In this document: piece by piece, positions 39,301-46,188 of the stretch | How the letters are laid out: each line of letters starts with the position of its first letter | How positions within the stretch are numbered: position 1 is the stretch's first letter | Source: Aurantiochytrium sp. KH105 | Lineage: Eukaryota > Sar > Bigyra > Thraustochytrida > Thraustochytriidae | Length of the DNA: 64,000 nt | Assembly (NCBI GenBank): GCA_003116975.1 | Contig: BGKB01000162.1 | Span: 1 to 64,000, forward strand | Direction of reading: 5' to 3' | Program-made: the position numbers and the translations under genes | The notes under the pieces: model-generated | Told to the model about the DNA's origin: nothing | What the model saw: only the letters and a program-made list of their open reading frames with translations | Database searches by the model: none

Positions 39301-40209
39301 CTCGACCCGCGACTTGTGGTTCGCAAGCTGCAGGTGAAGGAGTGCAAAGTAATGAACTCAAAGAAGAAGCCCCTCTGGCTGAAGTTCTCCAGCGTAGACC
39401 CGGCAGAGGGCGGCGGAGAGCCGACTTTGATCATGTTCAAGGCCGGTGACGACTTGCGTCAGGACCAGATGACTTTACAGATGCTTCGTCTCATGGATAA
39501 AATGTGGCTGGGCGATGGCCTCGATCTCTGCATGACACCGTACCGATGCATCTCCACGGGCAATGAGCTTGGCATGATCGAAGTGGTGACGAACTCGGAG
39601 ACGACGGCTAACATCCAAAAGCGACACGGAAAGCTCGGGGCTCTTTCATCGCGCACGCTCTACGAATGGCTTCAAGACTGTAATCGGGGCGGCTCAAACT
39701 TTAACGACGTGCGGGACCGCTTCGTCCGTAGCTGCGCGGGCTACGTGGTGGCGACCTATGTGCTTGGGATTGGAGACCGGCACTCGGACAACATTATGTT
39801 GAATCGCGACGGCCGTCTCTTTCATATCGACTTTGGCCATTTTCTTGGTCATTTCAAGTCAAAGTATGGCGTGAAGCGCGAGCGGACGGCCTTTGTATTC
39901 ACGAAAGAGATGGCTGCAGTCATGGGTGGGAAAAACGACAAGACGTTTTCGGAGTTTGTAAAGCTGTGCTGTCGCGCCTACAACATTTTGCGGCGGCATG
40001 GAAACACGCTCGTGAATCTTTTTCGGCTCATGGTCCCTGCGGGGATGCCGGAGCTCACATCGGACGACTCAATTTTGTATCTTTGTCAAAAGCTCTGTTT
40101 AGAAATGACCGAGCAGGAAGCCTCAGAGTCCTTTAAGCGTGAGATCCAGAGTGCGCTGGGCGATACATATCGGAGGTTTGACAATCTCATTCACAACATC
40201 AAGACGTAA
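33328..40209 (+). CDS. class I-type phosphoinositide 3-kinase with three SH3 and three CNB-like domains
   Basis: One frame encodes 2293 residues from ATG 33328 (an ATG at 33280 adds 16). SH3 domains lie at about 11-66 (ALYDF, DWWPA, FLPKDYLKL), 215-274 (ALFPF, QWWFAE, MIPYNYV) and 377-437 (CQYDF, EWWTA, IVPRNYLKL). Then come three cyclic-nucleotide-binding-like units: 515-640 (degenerate), 652-750, and 775-928, whose cassette YFGEIAVLASEPRSATVRV keeps the Glu and Arg that hold the cyclic phosphate. After a Ras-binding-like region (1035-1165) are a C2 domain (from 1396), a PIK helical domain (1768-1930) and the kinase (1990-2293), with FKAGDDLRQDQM, GIGDRHSDNIML (Asp 2150) and HIDFGHFLGHFKSKYG. 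The activation loop continues KRERTAF, the basic form of class I enzymes that phosphorylate PI(4,5)P2. I infer second-messenger and protein-contact control of PIP3 production. Confidence 0.9.
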   Translation: MDAVPLPADDRWAVALYDFAGNEERNILSIKAGDVVLVSPRDNKDWWPANLGGVSGFLPKDYLKLKPLEWTPRDLASLKSTRSSSVLDVGSEDGGAYDDGSHGQRENVLGKGMMLGRRQSSSRSFSRRWPRALSARSQSNDIGDGQNDQMRANQAEEDGAEDAVFTGGVEGADDDDGSLSEEEEEGNDEHDLDDDHEDDDHDEDEGEDEDEEDELHLAVALFPFKSENPRQLSFDEGQELYVRPSPDLQWWFAELDGETGMIPYNYVQILEEQERAARELSSEADEADAAGTDGDENDLYVELDAVEGQSQAAIRRIPSETSGSRAAAFASEDEGHGDAEDEELAALHDSSEDVATEESGSIRRLPSRQSRRSSVQMDGSIAVCQYDFVGREPGELSFTKGDFLWVDAVEGIEWWTARNDYDGQAGIVPRNYLKLIKVEEVASISQKMTALSSDGEDMGKNTDAGNDGRNNYDAQSPGVRRGAKEPVSGKSSSPEGPPARPETGSPLEMARNLHLENLMFFITLRHGRADEDLAVLDVTQDSCPFELKVLRDGEVAQSERVQQEPTLTIVLKGHMDMSHREARLRSVRAGQWFGESIALDQGVTTPATYRTHGPCTVLRLTKANYANFQARAPGFAAELAHMARFRSNEVLGTLDIFSGLSQSSLRLLGPLFYFRKFQARDTIYQEGDASRHLYVIVHGRVQMSRDGHTVGEGQYFGEAAFLRGHPRNETATALEELVVIVLDSKDLASFIECVEEAAPIFSDFVWRKSAQALRQIPFFESVPRDKLEQIAHLCKYRTFATDEVIVRAGDPGTDFYVIESGRVRVEVPSDPAQMMAAAAATAMRGGNKSAYSRREELEARRRAFANSKGSPDDEHPMKYVYLGENEYFGEIAVLASEPRSATVRVMEGPCRCLILDGAAFRAFLTDCPQIKRDVVEKVTRRLRKASPEIRDSMKRSSRNLGSLTHMGASRDVRRSASRSSSVSSTFSSARSSVSSFRNEATEIEWITAPVESLASIPRGEDVMADQESIDAATVLFRVGETMGDCHLIYECWPIYVHPCSRPDLWGASTDVFVKLVGVDNQMRETTVKSHTDDTVADVVDKAFQMADKMGRNIDPSGGPNFFGLKVKSLNDFLVYREIPLRQYKYIAAKCQPGRRNHITLALVDLRRPPSSNGSGVHALSFLKQRSTPGRQNTSALEPAHGVPVHRRWASASAASSSLLPASSMSTSSSTTSNSTAAALAATASGPGPLKPPVPIGDATKRRTLSHLPLGRPQLTKQNSRGSSRTLSADSGSSVSSQEMAPPAISLADVADNRGDVIPEDASLQVPPPPPLSPHADAPTNGEGNENEISVTMATPGKPSIAPEEFSKLMLSMTQESLAIKPTWDEVQRGQQSPCEGPWPLRVRIVGLEGLLSPPSAFAEMDHVLGLRVQLVYASRVLETREISHFFRFKTKAASVRLDQWVSFNTTMDHLPLTTRLCFTLYNAAAMSKVAVSSSGAGAGAGGLGTGASGANGSTPGPVSPLYSGPGSSMDLSMYAWSSNVSSQDLGPALAMAQIAPSQMPLDADHAVVAGASLQLFDQRHIFRAGSQSALLWPGKAEKHLACMNRFPEFQDQARLQLELDEFRKPLYFALPPPIRVNISGLRTPDPKGMRGRNFGESSDQTERNASNADASGSKQRKSRRGVGVSPKRTKKPSILTRFKLASGNSTSVAAGSTTSSEEGNGKDQLTSDRANPAGQGGIRGRRMRRHGTKPLSRAEDLGIPNDVSQDTRRALLLDPVAFYKLSAEKLKPLWADRDKLVGLAYALPRVLFAADWCDPLQREMALEIAGQWQVPEPMEALELLDSCHGDLRVREYAVRCLEPLTDEDLGELLIQLTQAIKYEPYHESFLVRFLLRRAWQSPREIGTKLFWSLRSEMHNPRVRPRFGLILRVYLECASPAHRQDLSQEVDVQNLLKEVADAVQRQKGSSRADRHAFAQTELSKVSDQLPGSFQLCLDPRLVVRKLQVKECKVMNSKKKPLWLKFSSVDPAEGGGEPTLIMFKAGDDLRQDQMTLQMLRLMDKMWLGDGLDLCMTPYRCISTGNELGMIEVVTNSETTANIQKRHGKLGALSSRTLYEWLQDCNRGGSNFNDVRDRFVRSCAGYVVATYVLGIGDRHSDNIMLNRDGRLFHIDFGHFLGHFKSKYGVKRERTAFVFTKEMAAVMGGKNDKTFSEFVKLCCRAYNILRRHGNTLVNLFRLMVPAGMPELTSDDSILYLCQKLCLEMTEQEASESFKREIQSALGDTYRRFDNLIHNIKT

Positions 40210-40458
40210 AACCTGTCGAGGTGGTACACGGCGGATCATGATGGCTCGAATCTGCGAGTCAGCGGTGAGAATTTCTTCTCCAAGGCTTTTCGAACGTTTG
40301 TTCTTTTTGGGCATGCGCATACCGTCATGCTTTATTATTATTTCTTAGATGAAGACACAATCGACTGACTGACATGACAACTTTTCCTTTCTTTTTGTTT
40401 TGCTGACTTTCTTAGAGTGAGTGGTGCGAGGGTGCGAGTCGGAAGAATAGGCTCTTTC
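40210..40458. other. convergent intergenic, 3' UTRs
   Basis: The 249 bp between the PI3-kinase stop and the first b5-ACAD stop hold two 3' UTRs, with A/T-rich stretches near 40330-40410. No gene is seen. Confidence 0.5.
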
Positions 40459-42012
40459 TTAGAGCTTGGCGTGCCGCTTCATGGCAAGCTTGGTCATTTG
40501 TTGTTCCATGATGAGTGTCGCACCAGCCGGAATCACGTACGCTTTTGTATTATCAGCAAGAGGCTGGATGCGCCGGCCCACAGACCGCGAGTCGAGACTG
40601 TTGCCGCCGAAAATGTGCGTCGTTTCTCCGGCGCAGTACTCGTACACATTTCCGACTTCCGCCTTGAGCCCGCAAATGATGTCGCCTAGATTCTCGTTCG
40701 CCTCGGCGCGAGACATGGTCGTGAGCTGGTACACAATACTTTCCATCCAAGCGTGCGTTTGCTCGACGCGGGTTGCCATGCGTGCGAGCTTGGCTTTGAT
40801 GACATCGTGATCCGCCAATCTCTTGCCAAAGGTCTTGCGCTTGACCGCGTACTTGAAGGACTCTTCGACGCAAACGCGCGAGAGTCGGTTGCATAGCGTG
40901 GACAAATACAGGCGCTCGTGATTGAGGTTGTGCATGAGCTGCCTGAAGCCCAAATTGAGATTTGCCCGACCCCCGATGATGTTGTCCGCTGGCACGCGCA
41001 CGTCCTCGAACTCGATGTACGAGGTGCCCGCGATGGCGGCACGCTCGCCGAGGCCAATTTTGCGCACAGAGATGCCTGGGAGAGACATGTCCACGATGAT
41101 GAGGGTGGTACCCACGGCAGCGGGCAGGGACATGTCTGTGCGGCACGCCAGAACAATGTAATCCGCGTACGCGGCATTGGTGATCCATTTTTTGACACCG
41201 TTGATACGAATCGTACGTCCGTCGTCTTCAAAGACAGCGGCCGTCCCGAGTGCGGCAACGTCGCTTCCGGCGTTCGGTTCTGACATGCCCAAAGCAATGA
41301 ACTTGCGGCCCATGAGCACATCTGGTGCACACATTTGACGTTGCTCCTCTGTGCCGTACGCCATGATGGCGGAGAGAGCGATGGCCGGACCATTGGTGAT
41401 GGCTGCCAAGACACTTCCGTTGGCGCAGCGAGCGAGCTCGTCATAGAGAATGAACTCGTGAAAGTGGTCAAAGTCTTCCACCTCAGGAGTGCCGGCATCC
41501 ACGTATGCGCGAGGGAACTTGTCCATGCCTGTCATGAGCGCAAGCAGACCTCGGCGTCCCATCTCCTCCGTGACAAAAGCTGGCGGCCGCTTGTCCATCT
41601 CCCAGTCTTCCATGGTGGGGAGAAGAACAGTGTCGACAAAGTCGCGCACGCGCGCTCGAAAAGCTCGGTGGGTGTCCTTGTAGTACGGCGAGTTGAAGCG
41701 AAGTGTCCAGATGGGCTCGGAATAAGGCACGACAGATTTCTTTTCCGGCGCCTCGTCCAGCTTTGCCACGCGGAGACGGTCGCCGTACTTGCGCAGGACC
41801 CCCTCGTGATGAAAGAGGCGAAAGTCTTCCGTCACGTCAGTGCCGGCAGCGCGAGCCAGGATCTGCTTGCCTCCGGGATGCAGTGCGATGAACTTGCTCA
41901 CGTCGAAGACATCGTCGCCCACGATGACCCAGGCGTCGTCCGCAGTGGCGTGTTTCGCCACCTCGGCGCGCGCCACGCGGCGCGCAGTCTTGTCTTGGCT
42001 CCCTGACGGCAT
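40459..42012 (-). CDS. cytochrome b5 / acyl-CoA dehydrogenase fusion, peroxisomal-type (copy 1)
   Basis: The protein has 517 residues. Residues 15-85 are a cytochrome b5 domain (DAWVIVGDDVFDVSKFIALH with HPGG; second haem His in FRLFHHEG). Residues 100-515 are an acyl-CoA dehydrogenase: GRRGLLALMTG, ALGMSEPNAGSDVAAL, KKWITNAAYADY, THIFGGNSLDSRSVGRRIQP. The base often found as E-G-T near the C-terminus is replaced by AGATLIM, so the catalytic Glu must lie elsewhere or be lost. The last three residues are AKL, a PTS1-type peroxisomal signal. The likely role is the first oxidation of fatty acyl-CoA or a related thioester, with the haem domain passing electrons on. Similar b5-ACAD fusions are annotated in fungi. 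It is a head-to-tail duplicate of the next gene, 185 bp away, with a 569-bp identical block. Confidence 0.9.
   Translation of the reverse strand: MPSGSQDKTARRVARAEVAKHATADDAWVIVGDDVFDVSKFIALHPGGKQILARAAGTDVTEDFRLFHHEGVLRKYGDRLRVAKLDEAPEKKSVVPYSEPIWTLRFNSPYYKDTHRAFRARVRDFVDTVLLPTMEDWEMDKRPPAFVTEEMGRRGLLALMTGMDKFPRAYVDAGTPEVEDFDHFHEFILYDELARCANGSVLAAITNGPAIALSAIMAYGTEEQRQMCAPDVLMGRKFIALGMSEPNAGSDVAALGTAAVFEDDGRTIRINGVKKWITNAAYADYIVLACRTDMSLPAAVGTTLIIVDMSLPGISVRKIGLGERAAIAGTSYIEFEDVRVPADNIIGGRANLNLGFRQLMHNLNHERLYLSTLCNRLSRVCVEESFKYAVKRKTFGKRLADHDVIKAKLARMATRVEQTHAWMESIVYQLTTMSRAEANENLGDIICGLKAEVGNVYEYCAGETTHIFGGNSLDSRSVGRRIQPLADNTKAYVIPAGATLIMEQQMTKLAMKRHAKL
41414..41982. repeat. direct repeat arm 1 (identical block of b5-ACAD genes)
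   Basis: This block is identical base for base to 43153-43721, offset 1739, across 569 bp. A single mismatch follows at 41983/43722, with near-identity to about 42000. The sequence on the other side (3' part of the genes) shows many differences. Confidence 0.9.
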
Positions 42013-42197
42013 CCTGCGATCTGGCCCCTGCTGTTCGCTTTTTGCGCTTGCTTCTTGCGTTCTGTCTCGAGCTTTGGCTTTTCATGCTATGCTCTCAGGC
42101 AGGGCCCATGTCCGACACATCAAAGCTTGGGCTTGGACATCATCTTGTAAAACGACATAACTTCCTTTTTTCTTTTCTTCTTTACTTGACTGTTTGT

Positions 42198-43748
42198 TTA
42201 GAGCTTGGCGTGCCACTTCATGGCAAGCTTGGTCATTTGTTGTTCCATGATGAGTGTTGCGCCAGCCGGGATCACGTAGCCCTTGGTGGCGGCGGCAAGA
42301 GGCTGGATGCGTCGACCCACAGAACGCGAGTCGAGACTGTTGCCGCCGAAAATGTGCGTCGTTTCCCTGGCGCAGTACTCGTAGACATTTCCAACTTCCG
42401 CCTTGAGCCCGCAAAGGATGTCGCCGAGTTTATCGTTCGCCTCGGCGCGGGACATGGTCGTAAGCTGGTACACGATACTTTCTATCCAAGCATGCGTTTG
42501 CTCGACGCGGGTCGCCATGCGCGCAAGACTGGCCTTGATGACATCGTGATCCGCCAGTCTCTTGCCAAAGGTCTTGCGCTTGACCGCGTACTTGAAGGAC
42601 TCTTCGACACAGATACGTGAAAACCGATTGCAGACGGAGGCAATGTACAGGCGCTCGTGATTGAGGTTGTGCATGAGGTGCCTGAAGCCCAAATTGAGGT
42701 TCGCCCGACCCCCGATGATGTTCTCTGCTGGCACGCGCACGTCCTCGAACTCGAGATAAGAGGTGCCCGCAATGACGGCATGCTCGCCGAGGCCAATTTT
42801 GCGAATCGAAATGCCCGGGAGAGACATGTCCACAATGATAAGAGACGTCCCAACGCCGGCATGCACCGAAAAGTCGGTACGGCACGCAAGAACCATATAA
42901 TCCGCATATGTAGCATTGGTGATCCACTTCTTGACACCGTTGATACGAATCGTACGTCCGTCGTCTTCAAAGACAGCGGCCGTCTGAAGGGCAGCAACGT
43001 CGCTTCCGGCGTTCGGTTCTGACATGCCCAAAGCAATGAACTTGCGGCCCATGAGCACGTCAGGCGCAACCATTTGACGCTGCTCCTCTGTGCCGTACGC
43101 CATGATGGCGGAGAGAGCGATGGCCGGACCATTGGTGATGGCGGCCAATGCGCTTCCGTTGGCGCAGCGAGCGAGCTCGTCATAGAGAATGAACTCGTGA
43201 AAGTGGTCAAAGTCTTCCACCTCAGGAGTGCCGGCATCCACGTATGCGCGAGGGAACTTGTCCATGCCTGTCATGAGCGCAAGCAGACCTCGGCGTCCCA
43301 TCTCCTCCGTGACAAAAGCTGGCGGCCGCTTGTCCATCTCCCAGTCTTCCATGGTGGGGAGAAGAACAGTGTCGACAAAGTCGCGCACGCGCGCTCGAAA
43401 AGCTCGGTGGGTGTCCTTGTAGTACGGCGAGTTGAAGCGAAGTGTCCAGATGGGCTCGGAATAAGGCACGACAGATTTCTTTTCCGGCGCCTCGTCCAGC
43501 TTTGCCACGCGGAGACGGTCGCCGTACTTGCGCAGGACCCCCTCGTGATGAAAGAGGCGAAAGTCTTCCGTCACGTCAGTGCCGGCAGCGCGAGCCAGGA
43601 TCTGCTTGCCTCCGGGATGCAGTGCGATGAACTTGCTCACGTCGAAGACATCGTCGCCCACGATGACCCAGGCGTCGTCCGCAGTGGCGTGTTTCGCCAC
43701 CTCGGCGCGCGCCACGCGGCGCACAGTCTTGTCTTGGCTTTCCGGCAT
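42198..43748 (-). CDS. cytochrome b5 / acyl-CoA dehydrogenase fusion, peroxisomal-type (copy 2)
   Basis: The protein has 516 residues and the same architecture as copy 1: an N-terminal cytochrome b5 domain with HPGG, then a full acyl-CoA dehydrogenase domain, ending in MTKLAMKWHAKL with the PTS1-like AKL tripeptide. About the first 190 residues are identical to copy 1. Differences begin after that (for example GSALAAITNG against GSVLAAITNG, FSVHAGVGTSLI against MSLPAAVGTTLI) and concentrate around the substrate-side strands, so the copies may differ in acyl preference. The two genes are in tandem on the minus strand. The pattern of a perfectly identical 5' half and a diverged 3' half points to gene conversion. 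The AGATLIM segment again replaces the usual E-G-T region. Confidence 0.9.
   Translation of the reverse strand: MPESQDKTVRRVARAEVAKHATADDAWVIVGDDVFDVSKFIALHPGGKQILARAAGTDVTEDFRLFHHEGVLRKYGDRLRVAKLDEAPEKKSVVPYSEPIWTLRFNSPYYKDTHRAFRARVRDFVDTVLLPTMEDWEMDKRPPAFVTEEMGRRGLLALMTGMDKFPRAYVDAGTPEVEDFDHFHEFILYDELARCANGSALAAITNGPAIALSAIMAYGTEEQRQMVAPDVLMGRKFIALGMSEPNAGSDVAALQTAAVFEDDGRTIRINGVKKWITNATYADYMVLACRTDFSVHAGVGTSLIIVDMSLPGISIRKIGLGEHAVIAGTSYLEFEDVRVPAENIIGGRANLNLGFRHLMHNLNHERLYIASVCNRFSRICVEESFKYAVKRKTFGKRLADHDVIKASLARMATRVEQTHAWIESIVYQLTTMSRAEANDKLGDILCGLKAEVGNVYEYCARETTHIFGGNSLDSRSVGRRIQPLAAATKGYVIPAGATLIMEQQMTKLAMKWHAKL
43153..43721. repeat. direct repeat arm 2 (identical block of b5-ACAD genes)
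   Basis: Partner of the block at 41414-41982; together they mark a recent conversion or duplication tract covering the cytochrome b5 domain and the start of the dehydrogenase domain. Confidence 0.9.
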
Positions 43749-44144
43749 CCTGGCACCTTTGAAGAGACTTTACCTCTTCCTTTCAGCGATGCGTTTTGGT
43801 TTTGCTTTGGTCCGCTGCATCGCGTTCCTCATCTTTGCACGGCCTGTCCGACATGGGCTCACTCGTGTCCGCCGACTTTGTCGGGTCCAGGATCCCGCGT
43901 GTCCCGCCCGTCTTCGTGTCTACGTTCATGTCTACGTTCCCGCCCCTGCTCTGTTCTCTTGAGAACGCTGTCGGTGTGTCCGAGCTGAGCCCGAGTCGAG
44001 TCCTGTCTGTCAACGGTCTTCTTCACTCCTGCAGCTGCACAGCGCGCTCGTGCGTCACGCGCCAGCAAGGAGAGGCATTGGGGGCGCCACGAACCGCGCG
44101 CAGGACCCGAGCCCGCGACGCGAGCGAGCGTAGGTCCGGCGCGT
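43749..44144. promoter_or_regulatory. divergent intergenic region
   Basis: This 396 bp lies between divergent starts of b5-ACAD copy 2 and the RGS-like gene. No repeat array or gene is evident; both promoters are expected here. Confidence 0.4.
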
Positions 44145-46148
44145 GTGAAACAGCAGAGGTCGAGGCGAGTCGCGCGCAAGAAGATGGACATCTTGCGCGA
44201 AGCTGCTGCGCGCAAGGCGCGAACCGCGGAAAACGAGCGCGAGAAGGCCGAGCAGCAGTGGCGGACGCCCGGAGCGCATGGAGGCTGGGGCAAGGGACCA
44301 GGGCGTCGGGAAAAGGCATTTGTGCTAGGCTGCGCCGCGAGGGAGGTGACTCCGGAGGAGCGGCGAACACATTTTTGGAGAAGCAAGTCTCGTGGCGAGA
44401 CGCCCGCTGGAAAAGCCGCGCAAGTCCCATTCGAGGCTCTCATGTGGCAGGCAGAGCGTGCTGCTGACCGCGTGACCACACAATATCTGAACGTGTCCCC
44501 CGAGGATCTTCGCTCTCCTGTGCAGCGAAGGCTTTTCGATGCTCTTGATGAACTGCTCGCAAACGAAGTGGCGCAAGAAGCCGCAGAGGTTCTCCTTGGG
44601 AGTGGTATCGCCCCAGCACCTTGGTACGCGTGGCATGCTCTCGAAGAATTTCGCACGGCGCAGCTTGAGCCTACAGCAGAACGCGATGAGCTGGCGCGCG
44701 ACGAGGCACGGAATCTGCTTGAACTCTTTTGCGACTCCACATCTGCACTCTATGTACCTGTTGGCGACGTTATTCGCGGAACGATCGAGCGCGTTTTACA
44801 CTCAACGCCGGAGCACATCGACATTGGTCGCAAGTTGTTTCTGGGCATGCAAAGCAAGATCATGGTCGAGATGGAGCGCTTCGCACTTCCTCATCTCCTA
44901 CGCGATGAAGACTTTCGCGCTTTGGTGCGTGAAGAAGGCATCATTGTTGTCGCGCACCTTTCCATGGCAGAGCTGTTATCTTATCCGGAACTATGTAAAA
45001 TTTTCGGAAGGTATCTCGCAAAGTGCGATCCAGAAGCAAATCGCGTCCTCGAGTGGCTAAAACTCGAAACAGTTTCTGCGCGTTGCGCCGTTCTGGAAAG
45101 GGACAACGATCTCGTTGCGACATTGCGTCGTGCCGCCAATGACCAATCGGTACAGCATGCGCTTGAGCGCCGACGTGACGAGGATGTGCAAACGCTCGAG
45201 GCGCACGCCTTCTTTTTTCTGCGTGATACATGCTTGACAGACTTTATGTGGACCGAGGGGTATCTGAGGTGTCTTAGTATTCTTGCTGGTGTTGACCTCG
45301 CGGCCCTTGGGGACGCGTACGCTACGCGAGAACTAATGAACGTCAACAATGAGAAAGCGGGTGCTGGTCTGGCCTCCAAAAAGGGGCGGCGAGCACGTCG
45401 ACCGCATGCAGAAAACAAATGGGGAGACAACCAAGCACCCGATGTCCAAGCGGGAAGTGCTCTTGGAGAAGAGACTGAGGCGCCGCAAAGTGCTCGAGGT
45501 CTCGAGCGCGATCGGCCACACTTGCTCATGCAACGTCTTGTCCACCCTTTCCGCCGGTCTTCTTCATCATCATCGTCATCATCGTCGTCGTCGTCGTCAT
45601 CCTATTATTCGTACTTGAACTCGCCCCGAAGCAGCAGTACCTCGAGCAAAGGCGGGCGAAAAATCGGCATTGCGCCAGCAATGAGCGGCGATCAGCTCGG
45701 ACGCACTGTCAAGCGTTCTGCAACGCCGCGCGACTGGAAGTATGCACATCGGTGCTGCTGTGAGCGTGTTGCAAGAAAGCAAGGCGATCTTCGCATTGGC
45801 GCAAGTAGCGCGAATGGAAGCCAGCGCCGCGTTTTGGTCGGTCTCGAGGGTGTCATGACGCATCCCCGCCTGCGTCAAGGGGCGAAAGCATTTGTCAGTG
45901 CGTCGTACCGCCCCGTGGACCAGCACGCGATCCAAGTGTTGCACGCCTTGAAGGCGCTGCGCAGAGACGACTCGCCTCTTCCCTTCCTCGAGGCCGCGAC
46001 GCCTCTCTTGGCGCAATACGTGGACAGCGACTTTGCTTCATCCGCTTCTGATGAGGAGCTGGACCGTGTATGCACAAACATCTTTGCAAGACGATACATG
46101 CCACTGCTCACTGCACTGAGCACGCTCTCGCAAAAGTTTCGTGGTTAG
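44145..46148 (+). CDS. RGS-like domain protein
   Basis: The protein has 667 residues (alternative ATG at 44184, MDILREAAARK). A charged helical N-terminus is followed at about 140-265 by a region reading like an RGS fold: WYAWHALEEFRTAQ, ARDEARNLLELFCDSTSALYV, then IGRKLFLGMQSKIMVEMERF and LLRDEDFRALVRE. These match the W-x-x-V/LExF, A-x-x-I-x-x-xF and LF-x-xAQ-x-x-V pattern of Galpha-GAP domains. A second possible RGS start follows at 273-310 (SMAELLSYPELCKIFGRYLA followed by EANRVLEWLKLE). A long disordered insertion with a poly-Ser run (about 467-485) precedes a C-terminal helical segment. If the reading is right it would regulate heterotrimeric G proteins or act as an RGS scaffold. The gene is tightly convergent with APC2. 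Confidence 0.5.
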   Translation: MKQQRSRRVARKKMDILREAAARKARTAENEREKAEQQWRTPGAHGGWGKGPGRREKAFVLGCAAREVTPEERRTHFWRSKSRGETPAGKAAQVPFEALMWQAERAADRVTTQYLNVSPEDLRSPVQRRLFDALDELLANEVAQEAAEVLLGSGIAPAPWYAWHALEEFRTAQLEPTAERDELARDEARNLLELFCDSTSALYVPVGDVIRGTIERVLHSTPEHIDIGRKLFLGMQSKIMVEMERFALPHLLRDEDFRALVREEGIIVVAHLSMAELLSYPELCKIFGRYLAKCDPEANRVLEWLKLETVSARCAVLERDNDLVATLRRAANDQSVQHALERRRDEDVQTLEAHAFFFLRDTCLTDFMWTEGYLRCLSILAGVDLAALGDAYATRELMNVNNEKAGAGLASKKGRRARRPHAENKWGDNQAPDVQAGSALGEETEAPQSARGLERDRPHLLMQRLVHPFRRSSSSSSSSSSSSSSSYYSYLNSPRSSSTSSKGGRKIGIAPAMSGDQLGRTVKRSATPRDWKYAHRCCCERVARKQGDLRIGASSANGSQRRVLVGLEGVMTHPRLRQGAKAFVSASYRPVDQHAIQVLHALKALRRDDSPLPFLEAATPLLAQYVDSDFASSASDEELDRVCTNIFARRYMPLLTALSTLSQKFRG

Positions 46149-46174
46149 CGTAGAGTCCTCTGCGTAGCAATGTG

Positions 46175-46180
46175 AATAAA
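46175..46180 (+). terminator. putative poly(A) signal AATAAA
   Basis: An AATAAA hexamer lies 27 nt after the stop of the RGS-like gene, within the 40-bp gap before the convergent APC2 stop codon. Cleavage downstream would place the 3' UTR inside the APC2 coding region. Confidence 0.45.
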
Positions 46181-46188
46181 GAAGAGCT

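Noticed and set aside
40553..41498. Overlapping minus-strand ORFs of 211 and 270 residues
   Set aside because: Out-of-frame shadows of the b5-ACAD coding sequence, with equivalents in the second copy.
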